Shown: piece after piece, positions 1-11,452 of the stretch
Layout of the letters: each line of letters starts with the position of its first letter
How positions within the stretch are numbered: the first letter of the stretch is position 1
Origin: Blastocladiella emersonii ATCC 22665
Lineage: Eukaryota; Blastocladiomycota; Blastocladiomycetes; Blastocladiales; Blastocladiaceae
Direction: 5' to 3'
DNA: 64,000 nucleotides
Assembly (NCBI GenBank): GCA_025594325.1
Contig: JANHCV010000003.1
Span: forward strand, 186,001 to 250,000
The notes under the pieces: model-generated
Told to the model about the DNA's origin: nothing
The model's input: only the letters and a program-made list of their open reading frames with translations
Database searches by the model: none
Program-made: the position numbers and the translations under genes

Positions 1-49
1 GCACGATCCTGACTCGCTTCGTAGCTCACGCCCCAACGTGTCTGTGTAG

Positions 50-334
50 TTTGCTCCCGTGGTCCAGTCGTACGTGCAGGGGTCGGCGGCGCCCATCGTG
101 GATGTCGACATGTTCCGCCGCAGCTACTTCCACTCGCTGGTTGCGAGCATCGAGCGTCGCCGGGCCGCTCACCCGTTTGTCCGCATGATTACGGAGGAGG
201 TCGTGCGCCGGTCGTTCACCAAGTCCACCGCCGCTGCCGCTGCCGCTGCGACCGCAGCCTCGGCGGCGGGTGCCCGAGGCGCGAGTCCGTACGGAGTCGC
301 GCTGGATAGCGACGACGACGACGACGACGCGTAG
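50..334 (+). CDS. C-terminal exon of an unidentified protein (5' part outside window)
   Basis: An exon follows a splice acceptor (TGTGTAG ending at 49) and stays open to TAG at 332-334, giving 94 codons. The start lies upstream of the window. The peptide begins with a compact, mixed-composition region (PVVQSYVQGS, MFRRSYFHSL, FVRMITEEVV) that looks like real protein. It then runs into a poly-alanine stretch and ends in an acidic run of eight Asp residues broken only by Ser near its start. I do not recognise the family. An acidic, low-complexity tail is common in nuclear proteins, but that is only suggestive. Confidence 0.6.
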   Translation, partial: FAPVVQSYVQGSAAPIVDVDMFRRSYFHSLVASIERRRAAHPFVRMITEEVVRRSFTKSTAAAAAAATAASAAGARGASPYGVALDSDDDDDDA

Positions 335-350
335 ATTTGATGCACAATAC

Positions 351-640
351 AGATCTGTTTCTCACTCATCGAACTCTCCCGTTGTGTGCTGAGATCTCTC
401 GCTTGGCGAAGATCGCTTGAAAATCTCACAGGTCTCCTCAGCGGCGGGGAATCTACGTTCGTTGCGAAGATCTATCGGCCCTGACGGAGTCGAGCTCGGC
501 TGGACGGGAGGGATAGATCTATGGTGAGATCTATAGAAAACATAGGTTTGCAGTGGATTTCTACGTAGATCTTCCCCAGCTATTATGGCCCCCAAAACCC
601 TAAGATCTATGAAAGATCTAGCTAGATCTCTTTGAGATCT
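351..640. repeat. Cluster of ten AGATCT palindromes
   Basis: Ten exact copies of the 6-bp palindrome AGATCT start at 351, 392, 468, 515, 527, 567, 603, 614, 624 and 635. Most are embedded in TAGATCTA-like flanks. The segment is richer in A+T than its surroundings and has no convincing reading frame. It lies just past the stop codon of the preceding gene, so it could be a 3' untranslated region, a binding-site array or a small decayed repeat. The function is unknown. Confidence 0.6.
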
Positions 641-1380
641 TGACTCCCAATTTCCCGATGGTGATCCTCTACCCCCTGCTCACGTCGCCATCCAGGAAGC
701 CTGATGAGATGCATTGCGCAATCGGAAAGCGTGAATTTGTCGAGATCAGGCACGGTAATCACACAGGGCAATCGCTCGGCGTCCATGCGTGCGCACCACG
801 CCATGCCGCGACCTTGCTCGTGATGCTGCCCTGATGGCCAGCCTTTTCATGCCTGGAGATTTCCCGCATCCATGTCGTCTGATCTCGTCTGCTGCGAGGC
901 ACGCGCACGCTCTCCTCGCAAACGGCGCCAGAAGGCAACCCTCGGCGCCGCCACACAACTCTGCGATGGCGCAACGCGTCGTGCGGCGCGACGGGCCGCG
1001 TTTCAGAGCGCGAGCATGGGCGCCCACATGCACCTTGGCGACATTGCGATGGTGTCATGCCATTTCAATACTTGCACGCCAGCCGACGCCAGTTTACGCC
1101 AGTTTCGCCAGCTGGCGTAGTTGGTGAGGCCTTGGCTGAGCCGCCGCGTGCCGAACCGATCATCCTGAAAGCTTGAATTTGAGAGCGAACGACTTTCAGC
1201 ACACGATCTTTGACATTCTCACGAGAATCACGCCATGTGCCCATGAGGGCGAACTCGTCAACGCCCTGCGATCACTCTTTACCAACGCCTGGTCGCGTGG
1301 CCCAGATCACGGCCCGATCACAGCAGCGGATCGCGTAATGTTCCGACTTGCACGCGCTGTACATCCGGCCGTCAGTGGAC
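641..1380. other. Intergenic region upstream of the OPT locus
   Basis: I see no supported gene here. Short open stretches exist on both strands but none has an ATG, splice signals and protein-like composition together. The segment is the presumed promoter region of the transporter locus that begins at 1490. Confidence 0.4.
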
Positions 1381-1386
1381 TATAAA
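1381..1386 (+). promoter_or_regulatory. TATA box candidate for the OPT locus
   Basis: An exact TATAAA lies 104 bp upstream of the ATG at 1490, in otherwise GC-rich sequence. Position and spacing suit a core promoter element. No transcript start is known. Confidence 0.4.
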
Positions 1387-1489
1387 GAGCTCGCGTTCCC
1401 TCCCCTGAACCGACTTGAAAGGAGATTCGAACCAAGTTCACCGTCCGCCCTTCGAGACCTAGACTAGACGCTGCTGCTACACCCCGACC

Positions 1490-4400
1490 ATGACCCGCGC
1501 CAACGAAAAGGCCGCCGAGAACGGCGAGGCCCCGACCAAGAAGGACTCGTTTGTCATCGACGAGGACTTTACTCGCATCGTCAACGAGCTGGCTCCGACC
1601 ACCGACGTACGGCTACACTTCGTGTCCGCCGCCGCAGGCCGCAGTCGGCACAATCCGCGGTCGACAAACTCCGTGGTCGCTCACACACCTCGGCGGCTCG
1701 ATTCTAGGATATCCAACTCCCCTCCCTCACCTTCCGCGACTGGTTCCTCGGCACCATCTTCCTCATCCTGCTCGGCGCCGTCAACACGCTCATGTCGTTC
1801 CGCACCAACGCCTTCGGAATCAGCTCGTACTTCGCTGTCCTGCTCGGCTACCCTCTCGGCAAGGCGATGCACGCATTCCTGCCCTCGTACCGCGTCAACC
1901 TGTTCGGCCTCTAGATCGACACGAATCCCGGCCCGTTCACCGTCAAGGAACACGTCCTGATCACTATCTTCGCATCGACGGGTGCGGGCGGCATCTACGG
2001 CATCGAGAGTACGTGACTTGTCGCTCGAATTTATGGGTTCTCCAGACTCGAAACTCACTCACGAGCGTCATCGTTCCTTCACAGACATCATCGTGCAGAA
2101 GGTCTTCTACAAGCTCGACATTGGTCCCCTCAGCTCGATCCTGGTACGGTGTGACTCGCTGCTTCGCATGCTGGGGCGCGACTGACTCGATGGCCACGAT
2201 CCAACCACAGTTTCTCCTCTCGACCAGCGTTCTCGGCTTCGGTATTGCCAACCTCTGCCGTCGTTTCCTCGTTCGCCCTGCCCACATGATCTGGTACGCT
2301 CTTACCTCGGACTAAGATGGTTGTGGGCGCTCTACTTACCGCTTTCGGGCGTACGAAGGCCGTCCGTTCTCCCTTCGGTCGCCCTGTTTTCAGCGTTCCA
2401 CGCGTCGGGCAAGGACACGGCCGACAACGACGAGTCGTCGCCGCCTCGTTTCTCGCGCCTGCAGGTGTTCGGGCTCAGCATCGGCGCCCTGGCCATCTGG
2501 CAGCTCCTGCCCGGGTTCGCAGCCAACATGCTGCAGTACATTCCGCTGCTCTGCTTCGTCGCGCCCGCCTCGGCCACCGACCTCCAGAAACTCGGCTCGC
2601 CGCGCTGGGGCGTGGGCATCCTGTCGCTCTCGCTCGACTGGTCGGTGATCGGCGGGTCCAACATGGCGATTCCGTGGTGGACGGCGTGCAACCTGTTTGC
2701 CAGCTACGTCATCTTCTCGTGGATCGCGGTCCCGCTCGCGTGGAAGAACAAGTGGTTCAACGAGCCTGGTACGTTGCTTTTTGACGCGAAATTTTCGATG
2801 CGACTCGCACCACGGGATCGATAGCTGACCACAAATCCACTTCGTAACGTAGTGACCAAGTTGCGACTCAATACGTCGGCCCTCATGGACAAGAACGGCA
2901 AGCGTGTCTCGGTCCGCGGGGTCGTTGACGAGACCAACACGCTGATCGAGTCGTAGTACAACAAGGTCAAGCCCTTCTACCTCTCGCCGCTCTTCGCCAT
3001 CTCCTACGTACGTCGGTTTTGCCCGTGACCTGCCCCGCCTCGCCCTCGAGCTGCTCGCTAACTCGGATCTCTCGCCCGTTTCCACCAGTTTGGCACCATG
3101 GCCACCTTCACGTCGTCCATTTCGCAGATGATCGTGTTCCACGGCAAGGACATTGTCCGCCGCTTCCGGTCGGCCAAGCAGGACTCGGACAACGACGACA
3201 TCCACTGCCAGCTCATGGACAAGTACCCCGAGACGCCCGAGTGGTGGTACTCGTTCTGTTTCGTCTTCACGGCCATTGTCGCGACCATCGTGTGCCACGC
3301 TTCGGGTATCGACATGCCGTGGGGGTACACGCTGCTCGCCATGCTGGTCTCCATCGTCGGCACCATCCCCATCGCGTACGTTGCTTTTCGCGTGTCTCAC
3401 TCGCCGCCAAGTGCAAGACCACTCACGCACCTCATCCCGAACCTAGTCTCGTCTACGCGCTCGCTGGTATCGGGTTCGGTCTCAACGTGGTCAGTGAGTA
3501 CGTTACGTTTTCGCCTCGCTCGATCGTTTCGATCGCTCGTCCTGACCGACTCTCCATTGCGCGCGCACGATAGGTTCGTCATTGGCCTGCTCCTCCCCGG
3601 CAAGCCCGTCGTCATGATGGCCTTCAAGTGCCTCGGTGTCACCGTGTGCTCGCAGTGCCTCACGCTCCTCTCGGACTTGAAACTTGGCCACTACATGAAG
3701 ATCAACCCCCGCCACATGTTCGTCGCGCAGCTGTGGTCTCAGGTTATCGCCGTTTTCGTCGTCTACTTCACGACTGAATACTGGATCAACAACCCAACGC
3801 ACGTCGAGTGGATCCTCGACAACGGCGAGTCGGCAGGACCGGGCGCCCCGTGGGGAGCGTACGTTCTCGCTCACTGGCTTCTTCCTCGCTGTCTCCGATC
3901 ATTCTCTGACACCCGCGCGCTTCGCAACAGCAACGGCCACAACGTGTACTTTAACGCCTCAATCATCGTACGTGACACTCGGCTGCATCCTGCAAGACCG
4001 TCGCTCACCTTTCGCTTGCCCGATGCTACGTAGTGGGGCGCGATCGGTCCGCTTCGCTTCTTCTTCGAGTCCGTGTACTCGCCCATCATCGTCGGCGGCC
4101 TGGTCATCGGCGCCGTGTTCCCAATCATTCTCAAGCTGGCCCAGATCTTCATCGGCGGCCGAATCCCGTGGAAGCTGATTCATCCGGTTCTGCTCTTCAC
4201 GGTCGGCGGTCCTGGTTCGGTACAATTCCCTCGCTTGATGCTCGCGCTCACGACGCGGCCGCTGACACCCACATGCAAACTCAGAACCAAGCCAGCATCC
4301 TCTCCGGCTTCATCGTTTCGTTCATCTGTACGTTTCGGCAGCTACCAGCCGATGCGATCGGATCACTCGCTGAATTTCCGCATTGCACACCGTAGTCCAA

Positions 4401-4694
4401 TTCTGGATCTACCGCTACCACACTGGCTGGTGGAAAAAGTACAACTACGTGATTGCCAGCGGTGCGGATGTCGGCGCTGCGATCACCACGCTGATCATCA
4501 CAGGCCTCGTCGACAACGGACTCACCTTCCCCGAGTGGTTCCTCAACGCGGCCGAGGGTACCGAGAATCCGGCGTTTGGTACCATTCAAGATTGGTGCCA
4601 GTTCTGCTTCGGAGGTGATGCTCTTATTGGAGTTTATGCATGGGTTTGTGAAATACATTGCATTTGTTCAATTGAAACATGGTCATTCATTTAA
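1490..4694 (+). pseudogene. Oligopeptide transporter (OPT family) with two in-frame TAG codons
   Basis: The product would be a proton-coupled oligopeptide transporter of the fungal OPT family, a many-pass plasma-membrane protein. Thirteen exons (1490-1606, 1708-2008, 2085-2143, 2211-2293, 2359-2768, 2853-3007, 3089-3375, 3447-3497, 3574-3858, 3931-3967, 4034-4219, 4285-4327, 4396-4694) join in frame into 770 codons, the usual family length. Family motifs are clear: [61 protein letters not shown] and WGAIGP. The start is the first ATG after the TATA box. The odd features are TAG at 1912-1914, just before the NPGPF block, and TAG at 2954-2956, before YNKVKPFYL. No intron can remove either TAG without breaking the frame or the family alignment. 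The last ~25 codons are unlike the family. It is either a young pseudogene or a recoded gene. Confidence 0.85.
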
Positions 4695-7126
4695 TGCGAA
4701 CAAGACATTCATCAAAGTTTCTTCCTGAATCAGTGCGTACTAGTTTAAGGGTACCATTGCCGCTCATGGTCACTGGAAAGCAAGCTATTGAGCCTGGTCC
4801 CGCGCGGCCGGTCCGCCCCTTCGTAACGGCCAGGGCTCGCAGTTCACAACCCCATCTTCGCATTAACTCGCAGGTCTGATTCAGGTCCGGCCGCGAGGCT
4901 CTTGCATTCATACGGTATATACGCGCTACTCGCAGAAGGAGGAGCGCGTTGCGCCACAGCGTGACCGAAAGCGGTGGCTGACAAAACGCCATCCCCGCCG
5001 CCGCGCAGCGCTCTCACCCCCGCGCACACGAAACTCATGGACTTGCAGATGAGAACCGGATCAAACGACCTACTGCAACATGTTCCACTCGGGTAACTTC
5101 CTCTGGCGTACGAAGAAGTGGAGCCGTTTCTGCCAGCCGGTGTGCCGCCTGCTCGCCATGTTCGGTGACGGCTGCAGTTGTTTGACCTTTCCACATGATA
5201 TTCTCGCGAGAAACTGGCAAATGCGCCATCATTATTCAAGCGAAAGCGCTTGGATTGATAGAGGGTGACGTTGTCTGCATGTGCGCTGCGCGGGTCGCGC
5301 GGGTACTAACTAGGCTCAAGTAAGTTGGAGGAGAAGCGTGGAGCGCGGGTGGAGCGGGCGGGGTTGCGGGTCTCTGGGCTGGTCCTGGAAATGGTGGCTG
5401 AGGCGTTGGTACAGGGTTCGAATCCGCTTCCGTAAGCGGAAGGTTCGAGTTGAATTTCCTCAATACGCCCTGTGCCCAGCCAACTTCGGTCATCCAGATC
5501 CCACCCGTCTGCTGAGAAGCTCGCGCGTGTCCCACACCTCCCCGGTTGTAAGATAATAGACATTAAACAGTTGATTTCCTCTTTTATCGTTGCTTTTGAT
5601 CGACCTTTTCTCTTTGCGGGGGATGCGCGAGTTGGCGTGGTCGCGGGAGACGGGAGACGCGTCGCGAAAACACGTGCGGCGTGCGAGACGCGTCGCGCCA
5701 CCTTTGGGGACACTCTTTCGCCGCACGCACGTCCAGTGCGCCGATCGGGTTCTTGAAGGCGAGAAACCTCCTGATCAGAGCCTTGCCCAAACACTACTCG
5801 GTGCTTGACGGTCGTCGCCTACCGACCTACCGACCTATTCAACGGCAGCGAGAGCACAAGGGGAAGGTCGGTCGGCTTTGGGCGCGAGTCGCGGCTCAAC
5901 TAAGCATAGCTTGTTATCCGGTATCATCATGATCCAACTCGGCATCGGGATCAGGGCGTCACATCACGGATCGATGGATTGCGGGAGACAGCCATTAATC
6001 GATCGGGCGACGTGCGTGGCAGGTCCCGAGCGTGAGCGCCGACTGTTGCGAGGAAAGTGATCAAGCGAAAGCGATTGTCGTTCGTTCTCGCCTCCCCGCT
6101 CTCACGCCGCCATTATCAATCAATTGTCACACTCCATGCAACGCTTGTCTCGAGAGTAACTTGCTGCAGCTATGTGGGCCGATTTGTCGTGGGCCGTCAA
6201 GTCGGTCGGACGACTAGGCTGGGCCGGACCACGATCCCCGCCGCCGCCTCTGCCTCCGCCTCGGGCGTCTAGTCGCCCGCCTACCAGGTGTCTCAAGCGC
6301 AGCGCGCGTCATGTCAAGCTGGTGCAGCTTTGCCACCATGGACTGGGACCGGACAATCACATTTCCAGCAATAGGTGCGTTGAGCTCCAACTTCGACCTG
6401 CCCCTGGTGATGCTGTTCCTGTAGTGACCGGCTTTCCTGCGACTAATTCTGCATCGTCCCTTCCAAGGCAGACCGAAACTGTCCTTGCGCACGCCACAAA
6501 TCGCGCTTTTGCGAGATCGTATGCAGCTCCGCGCCCAAATCAAACTACGCCCGCAACTGGTCCTGCTATGTTCTCCAATGGTTCTCCTGCAGCCAATTCG
6601 ACATCTCTCACGTTTACGCGAACTACGCTGGCCTCTATGAAACCTCGCTCGCTTTTCACAATGGGGCTGGTCCAAGGCGCGGTTGGTGCTTTGACGAATG
6701 GGATCGCGCGGGCTCATCCCGATTCAAACTGGTTAGTGCAACGCCTCGGTCGTTAACATCTGTTTTCTCGGAAGTCTCATTTGCGTTCAAGCAATTTGGC
6801 CGCGTTTCCAACAATCTGGCACCTTGACCTCCAACGTCACTCCAGCCTGCAGCTAACCCTTGCAACGAGTCCTAGGATGTCATGATGGATACGCTGCAAT
6901 ATAACCCTGTATCTGCCGCCCTCCTCCCGTCAGCCGGTTTGTCGACGCGTCGCGCTACTCACGTGATCTGGTTGCGACGCGCTCAGGAGCCACTCTCAAC
7001 GGCCGTGCGTTTCGAGCGCGCTTCGTCGCCCGCACAAGAAGATCGCCACCTCACCGCACATCTTCCAAGCAGAGTCCCCTCCATTCACTCTAGCCACACA
7101 TCCCCACCACCACCACCTTCCTCTCG
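4695..7126. other. Intergenic region, lower GC, no well-supported gene
   Basis: This 2.4 kb stretch has only short overlapping frames on both strands. It contains a perfect 12-bp palindrome TTCTCGCGAGAA at 5201-5212 and two copies of the string GAGACGCGTCGCG near 5649 and 5687. The tRNA-like string GGTTCGAATCC near 5415 does not fold into a T-arm. One weak two-exon gene candidate (6338-6756) is listed separately. Otherwise I see nothing I can name. Confidence 0.4.
6338..6756 (+). CDS. Tentative small two-exon gene, unknown
   Basis: An ATG in a strong Kozak context (GCCACCATGG) opens a short exon, 6338-6374. A GTGCG...CTGTAG intron (6375-6424) would join it in frame to an open stretch ending TAA at 6754-6756, for about 122 residues. 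The predicted peptide is rich in Ser, Thr, Ala and Asn and has no domain I recognise. Codon use is less GC-biased than in the neighbours, so this may be chance or a relic. Only the frame, splice signals and start context support it. Confidence 0.25.
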
Positions 7127-10048
7127 TCACCACGACGTTGGAAACGCGTTGGCGACCGCGCGGATCTTGTTCCCGGTCGGCCCGGGCGTGTTGGAGAGCT
7201 CGGTGAACAGCTGCTTGATCTGGACGAGCTCGCCCTTGCACCGCTGGCACTTGTCGAACCGCTCCTCGCGCGAAAAGTCGATCTCGCGCGCGCTCGCCAC
7301 GGGGAAAGCCGCGATCGTCTCGATGATCAGCGGCGTGAAGTGGTCCAGGATTACTTGGACTGCGGTGCATGCGGCTTCGACGTAGCTACGCAAAGGGGGA
7401 TATCGTTAGTCGTTGTTGCGGTCGCGAGTGAGCAGGGTTGAGGCGTACTCAGCGTACGGCTCAAACATGAGCTCCGCGACCCACGGGAGGACCGCGACAC
7501 ACACGTCGAGCGACCACCCCCTTGGCGCCGCCGCCGCGACCGCGCGCAGGACGTCGACCCAGACCGCGCGGCTCCGCGTCGCCGCGGCCGCCGCGACCGC
7601 CGACTTGAGGTTATCCGGGTTCCAGCTGCCCGCGAGCGCCGCGAGCACGCGCTGCCGCTGCGACAGCATCGCGACGGTGGTTGCGTGCGCCTGCGACATG
7701 GCGGCCGGGTCGACGGTGAAGGAGGCGAGCGGGATGCGCTGCGTCTGGCCGCGGTGGAACGCGGCGAGGTCGAGGCCGAGTGTCGCGGTGCCCGTTGGCG
7801 GGAGGAGCGGGGACGGCGTCGAGGTGCCGCTCGAGTTGAGGCGTTGCTGCGACAGCGAGTGTTTGATGGCGGCGACGGGGGTCGGATCGGCGATGGGAGC
7901 GGATTTCGAAGGAGGAAGTGGACGCGGTGGACTCGCGGCGGGAGCGGCGGCGGGCGCGCCGAGCTGCTGAGCTGGCCCGGGACCCGCGGGTTTCGACGTG
8001 CCCTGCGACGACGGCGTGAAGGCGCGCTCCATGAGCGATGCTACGCGCGGCACGAATCAGTCCTTGCACTGCTTCACTCCCGCCCAGTGAACACGTACTG
8101 CTGCTACTCGCGGCACCCGGCGCCTCCCACGCGGACATGGGCGACGACGCGGTATCGACCTTGGCCTGGGCCGCGACGGGCGTGACCTGGGTCGCGGCCG
8201 AGACGGCCTCGCGGCGGGTGGCCTCGAGGTACTGCTGCTGCTGGTGTGGCTCGGCGTGCGTCGCGACCGAGAGCGGCGGCTCGCTCGTTGGGTCGGGCGT
8301 GCGGCGCGGCGACGGGACCACCACGGCGGACGCAGCGGGTGCAGGTGTCCGGCGCACGGGCTGCGGCGTATGCGCGTCGCTCCCGTGGCTGTCCGCAAGC
8401 CCCACCTGCGCCGGCGGTTGCCGCGCTCCCGACGACGAGACGGGCCGCGAGATGGCCATCTGCTCGAACGCGTCGGTGAGCGACCCGGACACCGCGCCCG
8501 CGCGGAAACTCGACGACGCGGACCGCGGGACCCCACCCCCGCCGCCAGCACCGGTGCCACCCTGGCGCGGCGTGTACAGCGCAGGGTTGCTGAGGCTCGT
8601 TTCGCGGACAATGACGTTGGCCGCTGAGGCGGACGGCGTGAGGTTCCCGAGACTCCCGCCCGCGGCGCCGATGGTCGACGTGCTGCGCGACAGGGGCGCG
8701 CGCGGAGTGCCCTCGTGTGAGTTACCCGCGCGCGGGGTGCCCGAGGCGGCGAGCGGGGTGCCGTGGTCGAGCGTGTAGTCCGAGTCGTAGCGCGGGAGCG
8801 AGGGGACGGACGAGCTGTGGTGCGAGTGCCAAATGGGCGCGGGGGCGGGGGCAGCGGTAGAGGTGGGCGAGATGGGCGGGAGCGGGTTGAGGTTCGAGAG
8901 CGACGTCGCGGACCGGACGATCGGCGTCGTCGTGCTCGAGTGGTGATGGTACGCAGCAGCAGCAGCAGCCGGTGGCGCGACGGGCGCAAACGACTCGGGC
9001 ACGTCGATCAGCGCGACCTGGACGTACGTGTCCGAGAACCCGGCGGCAACGATCTGGCGGCCGCTCGGCAGCATGACGGCGTCCTGGTACATGACGCTGG
9101 CGGCGGGGATCGGCGCGCTCCACACGCGGCGCAGGGCCGGTTCCCACTCGGCGGCGACGAGCTCGTCGGGGCGCACGCTAAACGTGTGCGAGCCCGTGTG
9201 CGAGAAGACGAGGCGCGCCGCGTCCACGGACCCCGACCCGAGCGACCCCGACCCGAGCGACCCCGACGAGATGGGCGCCATGGTCTCCATGTCCCAGAGC
9301 GCCTGGGTCCCGTCGCGCGCGAGCGTTGCCATGACGAGTTCGCGCGGGTGGAACGCGATCTGCGCCGATGTTGAACCCGCGAACCGGTGCAGCAGGCGGC
9401 CCGTCGACAGGTCCCACACGTTGGCGGCGACGTTTGCGGCGGATGACGCGGTGATAAGCCATTTCCCGTCGGGGCTGAACTTCATGGTCGAGGTCGCGGC
9501 GCCCGACGGGTCGAGCAGGTTCAGGACCGATGCCTTGCGCTTGATGTCCCACACTTTCACCGACCCGTCGGCCGACGCGGACGCGAAAAAGTCGCCGAAC
9601 GGGTGGAACTCGACGGCGGCGACCTGGCTGCGGTGGCCGAGGAGGGTGCGGATCGCTACATTTTCAGGGGATGTGAGACTCAGTAGTCCCCGCAAACCGA
9701 ATCCACAGCGTACCCTTGGCCTGCTCGAGATCCCACAACTTGAGCGCACCGCTCGTCGCGCCCGCGACGACGAGCTGCTCGGCGGCGTCGATGGCGAGGC
9801 TCGAGACGGGCTGGGTGTGGCCGACGAGCGAGAGCAGCGAGTCGGGGCGGCCGATGGCCCACAGGTTGACGCGGCGGTCCTCGCCGCCCGTCACCAGCAG
9901 CGTGCCCTGGCGCGGGCCGACGCGCACGCATGTCACGGCGGCCGCGTGTGCGGCAAACTCGTCTATGGTTTTGGTTAGCGTCGTTGCATGGAACCCATGG
10001 GGTAAGGTGTGGGAAGAGCTTACATTGTCGGCAGGGCGAAGAATTCAT
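7127..10048 (-). CDS. KATNB1: Katanin p80 WD40 subunit
   Basis: This is the regulatory subunit of the microtubule-severing enzyme katanin. It targets and stimulates the p60 ATPase at spindle poles and basal bodies. The first exon is short (ATG at 10048, MNSSPCRQ), then introns of about 60 nt separate the WD40 exons. The N-terminal repeats match the p80 pattern closely: EFAAHAAAVTC, VTGGEDRRVNLWAIG, GHTQPVSSLAID, SGALKLWDLEQAK, RTLLGHRSQV, FHPFGDFFASAS. A long Ser/Pro/Ala-rich linker follows. The C-terminus is the con80 domain (LSQRQRVLAALAGSW ... FTPLIIETIA ... LFTELSNTPG), which binds p60. Introns near 8050-8090 and 7385-7420 restore frame. Stop is TGA at 7127-7129. Katanin p80 is typical of flagellated lineages and lacking in yeasts. 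Confidence 0.9.
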
Positions 10049-10271
10049 GGTTTGGGTGGGTGGGTGGGTGAAAGGGGAGAGCGGGGACGCGTCGCGACGC
10101 TTTTCACCCTGCCGTCCCTCCCTCACATCACACGCGTCAGGTCTCGGGCACAGCAAAACGATGGGGTTGGTTATATTATGGATGATGTTAAGATATACCT
10201 TTTTCTCCTTGTCAAGACGCACGAGACATGTGTACTGCAAAATGGAACAAAACCGCAGCACTACCCGCGGC

Positions 10272-11452
10272 TCAGGCGCACGCGGCGCGGATCTCGGCAA
10301 TGAGCGGGTCGTCGGCGGCCGCACGCGCCATACCGCCGCACCCGTTCGACGGCATGAGGTCGGTGTCGAGGCTGATCTCAAATTCGTCGAAATGGGCCGG
10401 GTCCTGGATCGCGGTGAGCGGCACGGGCGCGGCGCGCTCGCACGGGGTGAAGGTGGTGGCGACGGGTACGGCGGCTTCTGGCGGGAGCGACATGCGGCGG
10501 CGCGCGGCGGCCACGGGCTTGGTGAGCGCTGCGGTGGAGCCGCGTCGCGGGGCTGCAGCAGCGGGCGACGAGTAGGCGGCGACGGCGGCGCTGGCGGCAG
10601 CGACGAGGAGCTGGTCGAGGCTGCTCGGGTCCTTGGCGCGCTTCTCGGGCACCGCCGGCTCGCCGCCGTCCTCGCTGTCGCTGGCGTGGTCCGGGTCCGA
10701 GAAGAGGACGAGCTCCTGCAGGACCTTGCGCGGGACGAGCTGCAGCGGCGGGCGGGCGGGCGGGGCGAGGTCGAACAGCGGGTCCCAGTTCTCCTTATCT
10801 ACGCGGCCGCGGGTGAGTGATGGGTGACTTGAGGTGAGTGAGCGGCGAGCGACGTACCAGAACCGATCTCCTCGTCGTCCCCGTCCGCCAGCATGCTGAC
10901 GGGCGAGGACATTTCGACGTCGATGGTGGTGCGCTGGCGCTTGGCCTCGGTGGCGGCCGCGTCCGAGTCGGCGTCGCGCGCGAGGGACCGCTCTACAACC
11001 TCATGTCAGTGAACCGCCCACAGGAACCCACCCCATCAAAGAAACGTACTGCGGGAGATGAGCGGCGACGCGGGCGCGGTGGTGTTGCGCGAAGCGCACG
11101 GGGTGACGAGGCCCGTCGACTCCATGGTGCGGCGGAGCACCGTGACGGCGCCGAGCAGCGGCGTGTCGACGTCGCACGGGTCGGCGGCCGCGCGGCGCAT
11201 CGGTGTCTGCGGCACGGGGACCGACTTGGTGGTAGACGCCGCGGGCACGGGCTCGTCGGCGTCGTGTGTGTCGGAGACAGCTTCGAGGTGGATGCTGCCG
11301 CGGACGACGGCCGGGCGCGGGTGCGGGTTTCGTGGCAGCGTCATGGACCCGGGGATGGCGGTGCCCGTTGAACCCGAAGACGCCGAGTGCCAGCTGAAGC
11401 GGCGGCGCTGGCACGCCATGGCGGCGGGCGGCGTGGCGAGCATGGTGATCAT
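10272..11452 (-). CDS. Unknown protein with KEN box and CDK sites
   Basis: Three exons read from ATG at 11452 to TGA at 10272-10274 and join in frame through introns ending AG near 10995 and 10800. Exon 1 holds a full CDK consensus, TPMRR, plus further TP and SP sites. Exon 2 carries a basic KRQR run followed by acidic DGDDEEIGS. Exon 3 starts with DKENWDPLFDL, a textbook KEN-box context for recognition by the anaphase-promoting complex. The rest is low-complexity, Ala/Pro/Arg-rich sequence with an NLS-like AVPEKRAKD. I do not recognise the family. A nuclear, cell-cycle-regulated protein is a reasonable inference, no more. Confidence 0.6.

Noticed and set aside
1490-4694. Reassignment of TAG to a sense codon in this organism
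   Set aside because: TAG is the normal final stop of the ACE-like, M1, LLP and UTP15 genes in the same window, so a global code change is not supported.
5405-5450. Possible tRNA gene (GGTTCGAATCC string)
   Set aside because: Only two of five T-stem pairs form and no acceptor, D or anticodon arm fits on either strand.
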